Positions 1-11,200 of a stretch of DNA of 64,000 bases are shown here, in pieces. The stretch comes from Andrena cerasifolii. Its lineage: Eukaryota; Arthropoda; Insecta; Hymenoptera; Andrenidae. Made by a program: the position numbers and the translations under genes. The notes under the pieces were generated by a model that saw only the letters and a program-made list of their open reading frames with translations, made no database searches and was not told the origin of the DNA. Numbering within the stretch: position 1 is the stretch's first letter; every line of letters begins with the position of its first letter. The DNA is taken from assembly GCF_050908995.1 (NCBI RefSeq), contig NC_135126.1, positions 6,138,001-6,202,000 on the forward strand, written 5' to 3'.

Positions 1-1086
1 GGAAACCTTCAATTTATACAAAACTTAGTATCCCGGGGGTTTTCAGGTGGCTGATTACAAATCTGAAGTGAAAATTAATAAAAACAAAATATCTCCTTAG
101 TATAGGAGATATTTGTATGTCAATGTTAATGATTAAATTAAAATTTCTCCTAAACTAATAGTTTTTCGACATAAGTAGGTTAGTAATTTGTCATAGAAAA
201 CGATGAACTGAATCCGGTAATGTATTAAAAATATATGGATCCGTTTAACAAAACATCGGTAACCTTCATACATGTGCCCTTTATGCGTCCACATATAAAT
301 AAGTAATTACATTAAATTATGGCCTCTTAGGAACCATTCAACTTTTATCTAAAACATGGGGCGCAGCGCCAAGTATTTTGAATAAAATATTTATTGGTAT
401 TGAAATATTTATTTCTCTAAAATAAAAATATATCTGCTTAATATTATTTAATACATTTTTTGCCTGAATAGCTATTGTTATAATTGGCGCAAAGTGTGTA
501 CATCATTAATTTTGTAAAGCTAAATATAGCACACTATCTTTACTACTCGGCTTCGCTCGAAATTTAAATTCTGATTTTATAAAAATAAAATTTTTATTTT
601 TTTGCGAAGATGGTCACATTCGTCTGAATTAATCACGCATAATGAGCTGCGGCACATTTCGTGATCCCAGAGTTAATCGTTCAAAAGTTTTTAGGCGACA
701 GACAAACACACAAACATATAGAATCTCTCTGCTTTATATATTAAGATTAATAAATTTCCGACAGTTCTTTTTTCCGTTCGTCTGCGCGCGCGAGTATACT
801 TGGCTCACTTTTTTGTCCTTTTTTAAAAAAAAAAAACGTAATTTCGTGGAGATTTATTTCACCCGCCAAGTTTGTAAATTTTCCGGCACCCATGAAATCC
901 TCCAGCGAGCTTTAACTTGTTGGCGGTGTCATTCGGGCTTCTTGTATCCTCCTTTCTCGAGCAATGTTGTCTTAGAAAGCGTCGCGGAAACGAGCAGTAA
1001 AACAGTTCGAGCCCCCAAGCGGAATATCAATACCTACCTATTTAACTGACCGCTTTCTACACACTTCGAACCGACTGTTTTTCCAG
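1..1086 (+). other. retn: Intron of retn (3' part), AT-rich
   Basis: AT-rich sequence ending in a polypyrimidine tract and an AG at 1085-1086 directly before a retn coding exon. Positions 1-90 closely resemble 2344-2430, inside the Transib-like element of the next intron, so a second relative of that element appears to begin at or before the window edge. The remainder holds no exon that I recognise. Confidence 0.7.
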
Positions 1087-4000
1087 ATACATGAAATACC
1101 TGTACCCGTACGAGTGCGAGAAGCGGCGACTGTCGACCCCGGCGGAGCTCCAGGCGGCGATCGACGGGAATCGACGAGAGGGACGGCGAAGCAGCTACGG
1201 GGCGTACGCGGCCGGCGGTGGCGCGGCTGGCGACGGTTTGGTGCAGAGGAACCCTCACACGCCGAACTCGCTCGCGTTGCACGCGCAAATGTCACCGCTG
1301 TCGTTGGTGACGGCGGTGGCAGCCGGTGGACAGCATCACGGCCCGCAGTCCCTGGTGAACGGAAGTGCCGCGCACACGCCCCTGCCGCATCATCCGCACC
1401 ATCCGCAGCACCCGCAGGGAACCCTGGGACAGCCACCGAATGCCGGTCAGTGAACGATTTCTCTTAGCTCTGCTGCCTCCCGGATGAATCCTCATCTTTG
1501 ACTCCTTGAGTTCTGAAGATCGAATGAACTATTCCCTTCGTTCCCTGTCACTTTCGAATTTGTTTCTAATTTTGGTGGTCCAGAGATCATCTCTCTCCGT
1601 AGCGTTCGCAGGCTCCCTGCTGGAAATGGGATCGATACCTCGCCAAGGGGAGATCGAGAATGGGCCGGAAACGGGTGGCGTAGACTCGAGATGAAAAGTT
1701 AGGGACGCGCCAGGAGACAGCCGCGAGAGGGGGAGGGATATATCTCCTCTTCCTCGAGGGGAGCGTGGAAGAGGAGCGGGTTTATTTTAAATCGGTAGTT
1801 AGGGTTCCAGGCCTCCCCGGAGATGATGATGCGAGAGCGAAGGAGGCGTAATTGATTGTACGATCCTCCGGGAGACAGGCGTTAACGGATGACTCTCGCT
1901 AACGAGCATTCCTACTTCCCTCTACCCCTTTCTTCTGCCTTTCAGCCCCTACCTTTCGCCCTCTTTTACCACCCTCTAGCCCGACATCAGACCAATTCCA
2001 CCCGACCCCTTCTCGTTCTTGTCTCGCGCCGCCCCTCGAATTTGCGTTTGCGCTTACGTCGCATCCGTCTCGCGTCCTCCGGCTTCTCCCCGGCCAATCG
2101 CAAACTTTTATCTCTAAATTCTATTTCATCTTTAAAGCCAGCCCCTTTTCAACCGAATCGCCGGGCTGAGCCTAGGCAAAGCTTGATTCACACGTGCAAC
2201 TGTTGGACGTACGTTCCCTCCCTTTGGATATCCTCTGCTCTCTATGTTTTCCGAGCTCACCCGCTGCTCTCCCCGTCACCGTCGCCTTCCAGGGGGACGA
2301 CGCACAGTGGTCTAATTCGCCAAGCTGGCCAAAATATGAAGGCGTCTTTCGATTTGTACAAAAATTGGTATACAAGGGTTTTCGAGGTCGCTGATTCAGA
2401 ATCTGAAGTCAAAATTGCAAAAAGAAAACGAATGGTGGTCGAGTAACGGAAAAAAATATCAAATTTAACAGACACCTAGTACTTTAGAGTTTTCGTGGTC
2501 GCTGATGTCAAATGTGTCATCGAAAATATAAAATTCATAATGGAGGATGTAATACCGCTTGCATAAATATTGTCTTCGTTGAGTTTCCGAAAAATGATCA
2601 CGAAACAATAGATATTTGCGAAATAAGGATTGATATATAAAATACGAAATATAATAATGACTGGTAGTTGTATTATTTGATTAGTGGTGTTAATGTTGCG
2701 AAAATCAATGGACCGTTTAATTATTTATTCGTTCGATAGGCGATAAATGGCATATTTTTAGCTTAGAAAAATTGTTTTCATTAGACATTGACAATTAGAA
2801 AAAGTGGTATTTTGAAGTTGAAATACCAATTTTCGAAATTTTTGTTAACATTTCCAGAGTAAAGAAAAGTAGAAAAAAATAATAATCTTGACTTCATTCT
2901 AGTACGGGCTATAGCAACATGTGTATTGAAGATACACACCAAATTTGAATGAAATCGGTTAAGTAAGTTAAAACCTTTTGCGTACGAGGCTCTGTACTGC
3001 CACCAATTTTGATTATTTCTCATTGTAAAAATTTGTAAGTATTGTTGAAAAATGAACAAATACATATAAAAAACGTAAATGGAAGAAGTTGCATAGTTTC
3101 GTTATAAAAAAAATTCCGAAGAATGCAAAAAATTGTCTATAACTGTAGAAGACCCTCTTAAGCACTTTAAATGTAAATATCTTATAGGTTAGCAAATTAT
3201 AGCAAAATTTTTCAGTTGCATATCCTTCTAGGCAGTGTACTTGAAACGAAGAATGTCTTCTCTTTGCGTATGAAAGCGTATAACATTACTTTTTCCCTCG
3301 TTCTTTATTAAGGGAGGACTAAGATGTACGATATACTGGGAAGGGAAATACACGGGTAAATGTACAAATATTTTCGACTGCTGCTATGCAAATTTAATGT
3401 TCATAACACATATTTTAATGGTAAAACATTTCACAAATGAATTCCTTCCATGAAACTTTGTGTGATACATTAAAAATGATAGAAATATCAAGACATTAAG
3501 GACCAAGAAATTAAGCCAACTTCGAAGGTTTATATAATAATAACTGATTACTGTATTTTAATTTTTCAAACAGTATTTGTTACATTGCAATGTGTACAAC
3601 AAACGTGCCGTAGTAGCAAAACGTTGTTTTATACTTTGAAAATTGTATTTTGGCCAGCTTTTTGACGAATTAGACCACTGTGCGACGCCAATCAACGGCT
3701 GCTTTAATTTAGAGCCCCGCCGTTGCCGTTGGGACGAGGCCGCGTCGCGACGTCGGCTTTTAAACGCGCGATTGACGTCGACCGCCGTTTGATCAATGGC
3801 CCCGACGAGACGTCGCTGCTAGGCTATCTCGAGGCCTCTGCCCCGGAGCAATTAATGAAAAGTCTCGATGGTTGTTGTCCGCAGGACCTATTCCCGGAAT
3901 GGCGCCGTCCGAGTTCGAGGCGCGTATGGTCGAGTACGTGAAGCTGCTGAACAAGGAGCTGAGGAGCGCGGGAGCGGGCACGCCGCCCCCGATGATCCAT

Positions 4001-4834
4001 CGGCAAGGGAGCGCATCGCCGCCGCCATCCACGCCGCCAAGGGACGGGGGATTCAGCGCCCTAGAGATGTCCCGGCTCACCCTGTGGAACATGTACAACA
4101 ACAACACTCTTTATCCAGGCGTTGGCCACCAGCCACCCCTATCGCCTCAGACCTCCCACTCGCCGCTCCCTCAAGCGTCTAGCCCGGAACCTCAGAGGGA
4201 GGCTCTCGACCTAGGGCTCAGGTGAGGATCTCCCTTTCGTTAAACATTGAAGAAGCCATGGGGGAGAATATTGTATAGAAACGATTATTTAATTTCCATT
4301 CCATGGACGCTTTACAGAATTCTAGTATTCTAGAAATATACGTAACGAAGGTTCCCGGTGGTTGTTACAGGTCGTCACCCGTGTCTGCGTCGCCAGCGAG
4401 ACAGAGTTCACCCTCCTCGGGGGGTAGTCTGCAGATCAAGAGGGACCCTGATCTCACAGGCATTCCAGGACCTCCGCCAGCTAAGAGGCTACTCTCGGAC
4501 GACGACAGCCCAGCGGAGAAGAACGCTCAGGCCTCCGTGGGCACGCACATTAAAATTTCCAATCGAGGTAAGCGGTACCAGTCACCCACGCGCGGGGCTT
4601 AGGGAGGAGGAGTCCAAGGTCCGAGAGGCTGAATTAGCGGATCGACCGATTCTTTCTCTCCCCCTGTCCTTAGATATCCGTTGTGAAAGGAGGTGACGAT
4701 CGCTGACACTGTTCTCGGTTACAGGGGACGGAAGGAACGGCGACAACTCCTTGGTAGTCAGCATGGAGCTGAACGGGGTGATGTACCAAGGTGTTCTGTT
4801 CGCCCAAACCAGAGTAATTCCGATTAAAAAGTAA
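1087..4834 (+). CDS. retn: retained / dead ringer (ARID3-type transcription factor), 3' half
   Basis: This encodes the C-terminal half of an ARID3-family nuclear transcription factor (dead ringer/retained in flies, Bright in vertebrates), which binds AT-rich DNA through its ARID domain. Four exons join in phase: 1087-1445, 3885-4221, 4371-4567 and 4725-4834, all with GT-AG introns. The first begins with the end of the ARID domain (YMKYLYPYECEKRRLSTPAE, then LQAAIDGNRREGRR), followed by a His/Pro/Gly-rich linker. The second and third carry MVEYVKLLNKEL, SALEMSRLTLWNMYNNN and EALDLGLR, matching the first half of the REKLES region. The fourth carries SLVVSMELNGVMYQGVLFAQ, the second half, which in this family mediates self-association and paralogue contacts. 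The N-terminus lies upstream of the window. The last residues and the stop (4832-4834) fall in an AATTAC-rich repeat, so the natural C-terminus may be altered. Confidence 0.92.
2303..3682. mobile_element. Transib-like non-autonomous DNA transposon in a retn intron
   Basis: A 1,380-bp element has imperfect terminal inverted repeats of about 38 bp. The left end starts CACAGTGGTCTAATTCG at 2303 and the right end is its reverse complement, finishing CCACTGTG at 3682. Both ends are flanked by the same 5-bp sequence CGACG (2298-2302 and 3683-3687), which I read as the target-site duplication. A CACAGTG terminus with a GC-rich 5-bp duplication is the pattern described for the Transib superfamily. 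Inside the left end a roughly 60-bp motif (with GGTCGCTGAT) occurs at 2344-2430 and again near 2461-2530. I see no transposase reading frame, so the copy is non-autonomous. The superfamily assignment rests on termini and duplication only. Confidence 0.75.
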
Positions 4835-4980
4835 TTGCAATTACGTGTAATCGATTTATCAGTTACATTATAATTTGCAGTTACGTGTAATATTAATTAC
4901 AATGTAATTGCTCTGCACAATTACGATTGTAATTGTCCTACACTCGCGCCTGACAATTACAATTGTAATTGCCGGACAGA
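4812..4980. repeat. AATTAC/GTAATT palindromic repeat cluster
   Basis: The stretch is built of many short, partly palindromic words such as GTAATTGCAATTAC, TTACGTGTAAT and ACAATTACAATTGTAATT. It begins within the last codons of retn and runs into the 3' UTR. It looks like a simple interspersed repeat, possibly the remains of a transposon. I cannot assign a family from the sequence alone. Confidence 0.6.
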
Positions 4981-7560
4981 TCAATTTCTTTAGAAAGAAA
5001 TATTAAATCTTGTATTTGTTAATATCTTGCTCTTAAAAATAATAATAGACCTACTTTATATCATTCGAGGAATTTTCTTTCATTCCATTCAAACTTCATA
5101 CTGAATGAACGCACGACCGGGCACGGCCAACCGGTCCCTAGAAATACTATTTTGATGGCACGTGATTTTCGTGCAACGTGGGTACTGAAAGATGCGCTAA
5201 ACGCCATTAAATACTAAACGAAAAAAAAAGAGAACAATTGCGTAGATAGCTGGCTAATTTTGCAGTTATATTTTTAATTATATTTCTCATGCCTTGCATT
5301 CCTCTCGTTCAAGGAACTCTCAGGAGTATCGCTCGCAAACGTAATCTGACGTAAGATAGAGAAAAGCCAGCGAAACAGCAACGAGAAAGAAACGAGAAGG
5401 GAAAGAAATGTCGACGAAGATGAAATTGTTTCACGGGGCGACGTGACCACGGCCGGGGACACGCGCTGCTCACCGAAGTGTCTTGACCGGAAGCACTCGG
5501 CCGAACGAAAAGTAATCACTTCCGGGAAACGAACTTCCAAAATGCACCGATCCTTTATCCGTCTCCTTCTTCTTTTTTTTTAATCGCTTTGTTAGCCGAA
5601 TCAAAACATCCTAACTTATTTATTGCCGGCGATTTCTCGACGCCCCGAGGCTCGCGCGTTGCCCGCGCGATTATTCTCGGTTTAATGCCATCCTCCTCTT
5701 TTGTCCGCGACACGTAAGCTCGAGAAATCGACCCACTTTCGATGTTTTATAGCATTTTTAAATCGACACGTGTACATTTGTTTTTACCGCGACGTATTAA
5801 GTGTTCGTGTCACTGCGAGTGTTTGGAAAGAGAGAAAGAGTGAGAGTGAGAGAGAGTAAATATACACGTGTATATATATATATATATACGCGCGCGCACG
5901 TATATAAATAGAGAGAGAATCATCCAGCTTATCGCTCGTTCGTTAACGTGTACATAGTCATATTCGAACTCTTTCCCTGTTTTCTTGTTTGCTCTTCTCT
6001 CGCAAGAGGCAGAGCTCGGCGCGACAATTTACAAGAGTGTAAGCTACTATCCTTATAATTACCGCTAGATTTAAAGAAAGAGAAACACCGATTATCAACC
6101 CGTGCACGGGTAATCTTCTATTTTCCACGTTTCACTCCTCTGTCTTCATAGCCGTACGACTTGCTCTTCGCTCGCGACCTCGCAAGGTCTCTCCAGTATT
6201 GCCACGGAATCGAGCGAACAGCATCCTCGATCGGGTGAAGAAACTTTTTCTTTCTTTCTTTCTGTTTTTTTTTTTTTTTTGTTTGTTTACTTCTCGGCGT
6301 TTTCCTGTCACGTACATGCGACATTCGACACCCGGGAGAAGCCAGCGTTAAGGCAACGGTAGCATTTACTCTTGCGTTAGGAGTCGAACGGTCGATCGCT
6401 CGCGCCGTTTCCGGGAGCTTCACTGCGAGGCGTGGAACAGCGACCGGCGAGAATCTGTAAACCTACAACTGACAGCAACACAACACACCCGTTAACCTTA
6501 CATAGATGCTTATATGTACGCGCAGAGAAAGAATCTTACGGAATTGACACACCTACCCTTCGCCGGACCGACGCTTATTCGCGTGGCGCAGAGAACCGAT
6601 AGTAAAGTACATCCCCTTACAAGGGAACATCCCGAACCCGGAAATTCAAAAAATTCTGAAACCTCGTGAATATGTAGGGAATTTCCCCCTGATTACAACG
6701 CAATTTTTGTTTGCTGCCCAAATTCACTCTAAGGGGCTGTAATTGACCCCTGAAAAATCCGGTTGTTTTCCGATTTTCTGTTATAATTCGTGAACTGTAA
6801 AATATTTTTTTTTTACCAAATGATAGATCTAATTAAAAGAAGTAACTTTTGTCTCGAAACTTTTATTCTATCTCTTACATTTCGCGAGTTATAACACAAA
6901 ATCGGAAAATAGCCGAATTTTCGGGGGTTAATTTCACCCCGTTATAGTGAATTTGGGCAGGAAACAAAAAATTCGTTGTAAGCAGGGGGGAATTCCTTAC
7001 ATATTCACGAAGTTTCAGAATTTTTTGAATTTTCGGGTTCGGGATCTTCCCTTGTTAGTCATAGTCGTTAGGATACGAGAATCTAGCGAGGGTAAGATAT
7101 TAGCAGCGTAGCACGCGCGACAGTTTAATAAATATAATAGGGTATAGGGAACAGGCTGAGAAAGAGGGGGAGGAGGAAGTAAAGTTCGCGAGCGTTCACC
7201 GATGTTCAGGCGGATGGCGAGCAGCGAAGGCGGAATGGATCTAATATAGTTTTTCGATGATGATCTGGAATGATGCGCAAGTGGATCGATAACGATGAGA
7301 GGGATGAAACTGTTTTATTGTTTATAGCTCGAAGGTTAGGCCAAAAAGACTGTTACATAGGACGAATATTCTATATACTGTAGAGATAATTTTCTTATTA
7401 TGGTTATTAAGAACGATATTATTGTCACCGTCGATATTAATATTACGACGCTATATTACTGCTATTCCTAATTCATTACTATTAGTATTATCGCAGCTAT
7501 TTACTATTATCACCTTGTTACAGTGTGATAGCGAGTAACGGTTCTAAATAAATGGACAAA
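4835..7560 (+). other. retn: Probable retn 3' UTR with polyadenylation signal
   Basis: No coding exon is recognisable here. The region contains a purine and TA/CG microsatellite around 5,830-5,905 and a palindromic MITE (6620-7054). AATAAA at 7547-7552 is followed by an A-rich tract and would be a suitable poly(A) signal for retn. A long 3' UTR is usual for this gene family, but the true transcript end cannot be read from DNA. Confidence 0.45.
6620..7054. mobile_element. Palindromic MITE with long inverted repeats, TTA flanks
   Basis: The left arm begins CAAGGGAACATCCCGAACCC and the right arm ends with its near reverse complement (finishing CTTCCCTTG). The arms extend inward for well over 150 bp, including a GCCCAAATTCAC segment mirrored as GTGAATTTGGGC. 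TTA flanks both ends (6617-6619 and 7055-7057). A 3-bp TTA duplication fits the PIF/Harbinger superfamily, but TA plus a chance T cannot be excluded. There is no coding capacity. Confidence 0.75.
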
Positions 7561-8230
7561 AAAAAAATGAATTATATTCGCGTCGAGGCGAAAGCAAAAA
7601 TGGAATCCTTGTTGCTCCCCCGTATCCGGCGCGGGGAAACGTCGATCCGCGATTTCCCGGCCCCACGAACGAGACGCGAATAGCGGTTCGCCTTTCGCGG
7701 CTCTTCGATATTTTCTTTACAAGTGGTGCTAAGTTTGCCCCCTTTATTTTCGGTCGGATTGCGAAACGCGAGATTGGCAAACGTTATTAGAAGCGCGACA
7801 CGTCGGAGAGCGAAGCTCGCTGGGACACGCGACGCGGCTGCTGCTCGTCGCGCTCGATTGTGATCTTTTGTACGGAGCTCGAGAGGCAATTGTTAATGTT
7901 TATTTGGTACATAGGTATTACCGATTTCTTTGTCGACGCAGCACCACGATTACAGGCATAATGATATTGTAATAACGATTATGAATGTTGTATATATTAT
8001 ACATAAATGATATTGCCGAAGGAAAATGAGGAACAGAACGCTGACACTTAACTACTATAATCTCTTCATAAATAGCAGCTTAGTTATCTGTAAATCCTAT
8101 GTAAACGAGCCAACGAATAAAATTCTTTCCGTATCAATCTCTCGCGTTTGGCCGAGTGCTCGTAACCACGAAATTTGTGTAATTTTTTACGCATCCCCGG
8201 GTACAGTGGCGTGGATTGCCGATCTCGGCT
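7561..8230. other. Convergent intergenic spacer retn/ADAL
   Basis: This is the spacer between the 3' ends of retn (+) and ADAL (-). It contains short reading frames without recognisable similarity and an AATAAA near 8118 on the plus strand that could be an alternative retn poly(A) signal. I see nothing else in it. Confidence 0.4.
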
Positions 8231-8232
8231 CA

Positions 8233-8238
8233 TTTATT
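8233..8238 (-). terminator. ADAL: Polyadenylation signal of ADAL
   Basis: AATAAA on the minus strand about 40 nt downstream of the ADAL stop codon (8278-8280). This position is suitable for 3' end formation. Confidence 0.55.
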
Positions 8239-8277
8239 CATTTCGGTGGAAAGTGTGACAAGCTTCTATTTATGATT

Positions 8278-11200
8278 TCACGCAAGCGTATAGTCGAACT
8301 TGTTAATCTTAGACAGCAGCATATTCTTCTCTTCCGTTGTTGCAAAAGCGTATTGTACGGATGCCACGCAGAGTTTCACGAGCTGCTCTCGACCCAGGTC
8401 AAACGTTGTACCAGCTATTTCGTATTCCCTCGACAAGGATGTATGGAAAACGCCTTTGTCGTCGGTCTAAAGCAGCGCGCGATTGTTTAAAGGCGATCCT
8501 AAACGTTAAATAAGTGCTTAGATGAATTTTAGCCACTTACAGCAAGGCAAACAGGATGCTCGGCTTCGTACAAATATTTGAACTGATGGCATCCATAAGA
8601 AGGCACTGTCTTACATTGAACGTTCGATGTCAAGCATAACTCTAGATAAAGGATAGATGTAAGCACGTGAGTTGATTAATAAAGAATCGTGTAACGTCGG
8701 AATCCTCACCTATGGGTATTTTTGAATTAAGAAGCATACTGAACAATCTCTGCGATCCTTGTAACTTGGGATGAATGCAAGTGCAATGCCCCAATCGGTC
8801 CGGTTTGAACTCGAGTATGTCTACTGTCTCCACCTCGTTTGGGATCTGTACAAGGAGAACGAAGCGGTAGATTAAGAGGGTAGACACTTCACGTGACCTG
8901 GCCGATTCGGCAGGTCGGTATTACAGCATTTTTTACTGCACAGAAATGGTAATACCGATAGATCGACGATTACCCGGTGAATGCGAGAGGGAGCTGTTTG
9001 CTATTTCTGTATTCTATTCTGAATAAGGAAAGAAATTCTCAGCTGTTCCGTTATACTTATAAAAATTTAAACGGAAAGTCGGCTGGTACTGTAAACGTAG
9101 AAAATTCATTGTACATTTTAATTACTTGAAATGTGCTTATGCTACAATATTCTACGTTAGTAGTAAGGAATTCCAAGTGAAAAGGGAATATAGATGAGGG
9201 AATGTCCCCAGAAAATGAAATTTGTTAGGTTAGACATTTTTTTACTAGCAAAGCACCGAAACAGAACATGAAATACACTTATTACACGTCCTCTGCAGAA
9301 AGCAGTTATCAACAAACATTATATATACAAAATTGTATTGAATGTTGAATTGGGCTAGTGAAAATGCGCAGACTGGATGCGCGTGATTATTATGTGGTCG
9401 GCTCCTCGAAGTGACAGAAAATATAACCTAAATATATGCTATATGACAACAAATGTTTAATGGCTATTTCAGCTTCAAAGGTATCGCCTTAAAGTTGCAT
9501 ATAAGAGGCGCAGGCCTTTCAAGAGGCGTTCGAAAATTCTGCGTCTCTTCGTTAAACAGTCACTGTCTCGAAACATCTGCACCACTTCTCGCTCTTTGAT
9601 TTGCTCTCCGGGGACGTTACTTTGTGCCACCTCTTTCCACATCATGTTCTCCTGTTACAAAGCCCAATTTTGTGCATTCTGAAAATTTTCGCCAGATTTT
9701 GGCCAATATATCAGGAGAACATGAAGCGAAAAGAGGTATTCTGAATTTCAGCTTCGAAGGCATCCTCAATTCTCTCTCCGAAGACGTTACTTAGTGCCAC
9801 CTCTTTCCACATCATGTTCTCCTGTTACAAAGCCCAATTTTGTGCATTCTGAAAATTTTTGCCAGATTTTGGCCCAGGTATTAGGAGAACATGAAGCGAA
9901 AAGAGGTATTCTGAATTTCAGCTTCGAAGGCATCCTCGATTCTCTCTCCGAAGACGTTACTTAGTGCCACCTCTTTCGACATCATGTTATCCTGTTACGA
10001 AGCCCAATTTTGTGCATTCTGAAAATTCTTGCCAGATTTTGGCCCAGGTATCAGGAGAACATGAAGCGAAAAGAGGTATTCTGAATTTCAGCTTCGAAGG
10101 CATCCTCGATTCTCTCTCCGAAGGCGTTACTTAGTGCCACCTCTTTCGACATCATGTTATCCTGTTACGAAGCCCAATTTTGTGCTTTCTGAAAATTTTT
10201 GCCAGATTTTGACCCAAGTATCAGGAGAACATGAAGCGAAAAGAGGTATTCTGAATTTCAGCTTCGAAGGCATCCTCGATTCTCTCTCCGAAGACGTTAC
10301 TTAGTGCCACCTCTTTCGACATCATGTTATCCTGTTACGAAGCCCAATTTTGTGCATTCTGAAAATTTTCCTCAGATTTTGGCCAATATATCAGGAGAAC
10401 ATGAAGCGAAAAGAGGTATTCTGAATTTCAGCTTCGAAGGCATCCTCGATTCTCTCTCCGAAGACGTTACTTAGTGCCACCTCTTTCGACATCATGTTAT
10501 CCTGTTACGAAGCCCAATTTTGTGCATTCTGAAAATTTTTGCCAGATTTTGGCTCAGGTATCAGGAGAACATGAAGCGAAAAGAGGTATTCTGAATTTCA
10601 GCTTCGAAGGCATCCTCGATTCTCTCTCCGAAGACGTTACTTAGTGCCACCTCTTTCGACATCATGTTATCCTGTTACGAAGCCCAATTTTGTGCATTCT
10701 GAAAATTCTTGCCAGATTTTGGCCCAGGTATCAGGAGAACATGAAGCGAAAAGAGGTATTCTGAATTTCAGCTTCGAAGGCATCCTCGATTCTCTCTCCG
10801 AAGACGTTACTTAGTGCCACCTCTTTCGACATCATGTTATCCTGTTACGAAGCCCAATTTTGTGCATTCTGAAAATTTTCCTCAGATTTTGGCCAATATA
10901 TCAGGAGAACATGAAGCGAAAAGAGGTATTCTGAATTTCAGCTTCGAAGGCATCCTCGATTCTCTCTCCGAAGACGTTACTTAGTGCCACCTCTTTCGAC
11001 ATCATGTTATCCTGTTACGAAGCCCAATTTTGTGCATTCTGAAAATTCTTGCCAGATTTTGGCCCAGGTATCAGGAGAACATGAAGCGAAAAGAGGTATT
11101 CTGAATTTCAGCTTCGAAGGCATCCTCGATTCTCTCTCCGAAGGCGTTACTTAGTGCCACCTCTTTCGACATCATGTTATCCTGTTACGAAGCCCAATTT

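Noticed and set aside
5830..5905. Promoter-like TATATATA run
   Set aside because: It is a simple TA/CG and GA microsatellite in the retn 3' region, with no gene starting after it.
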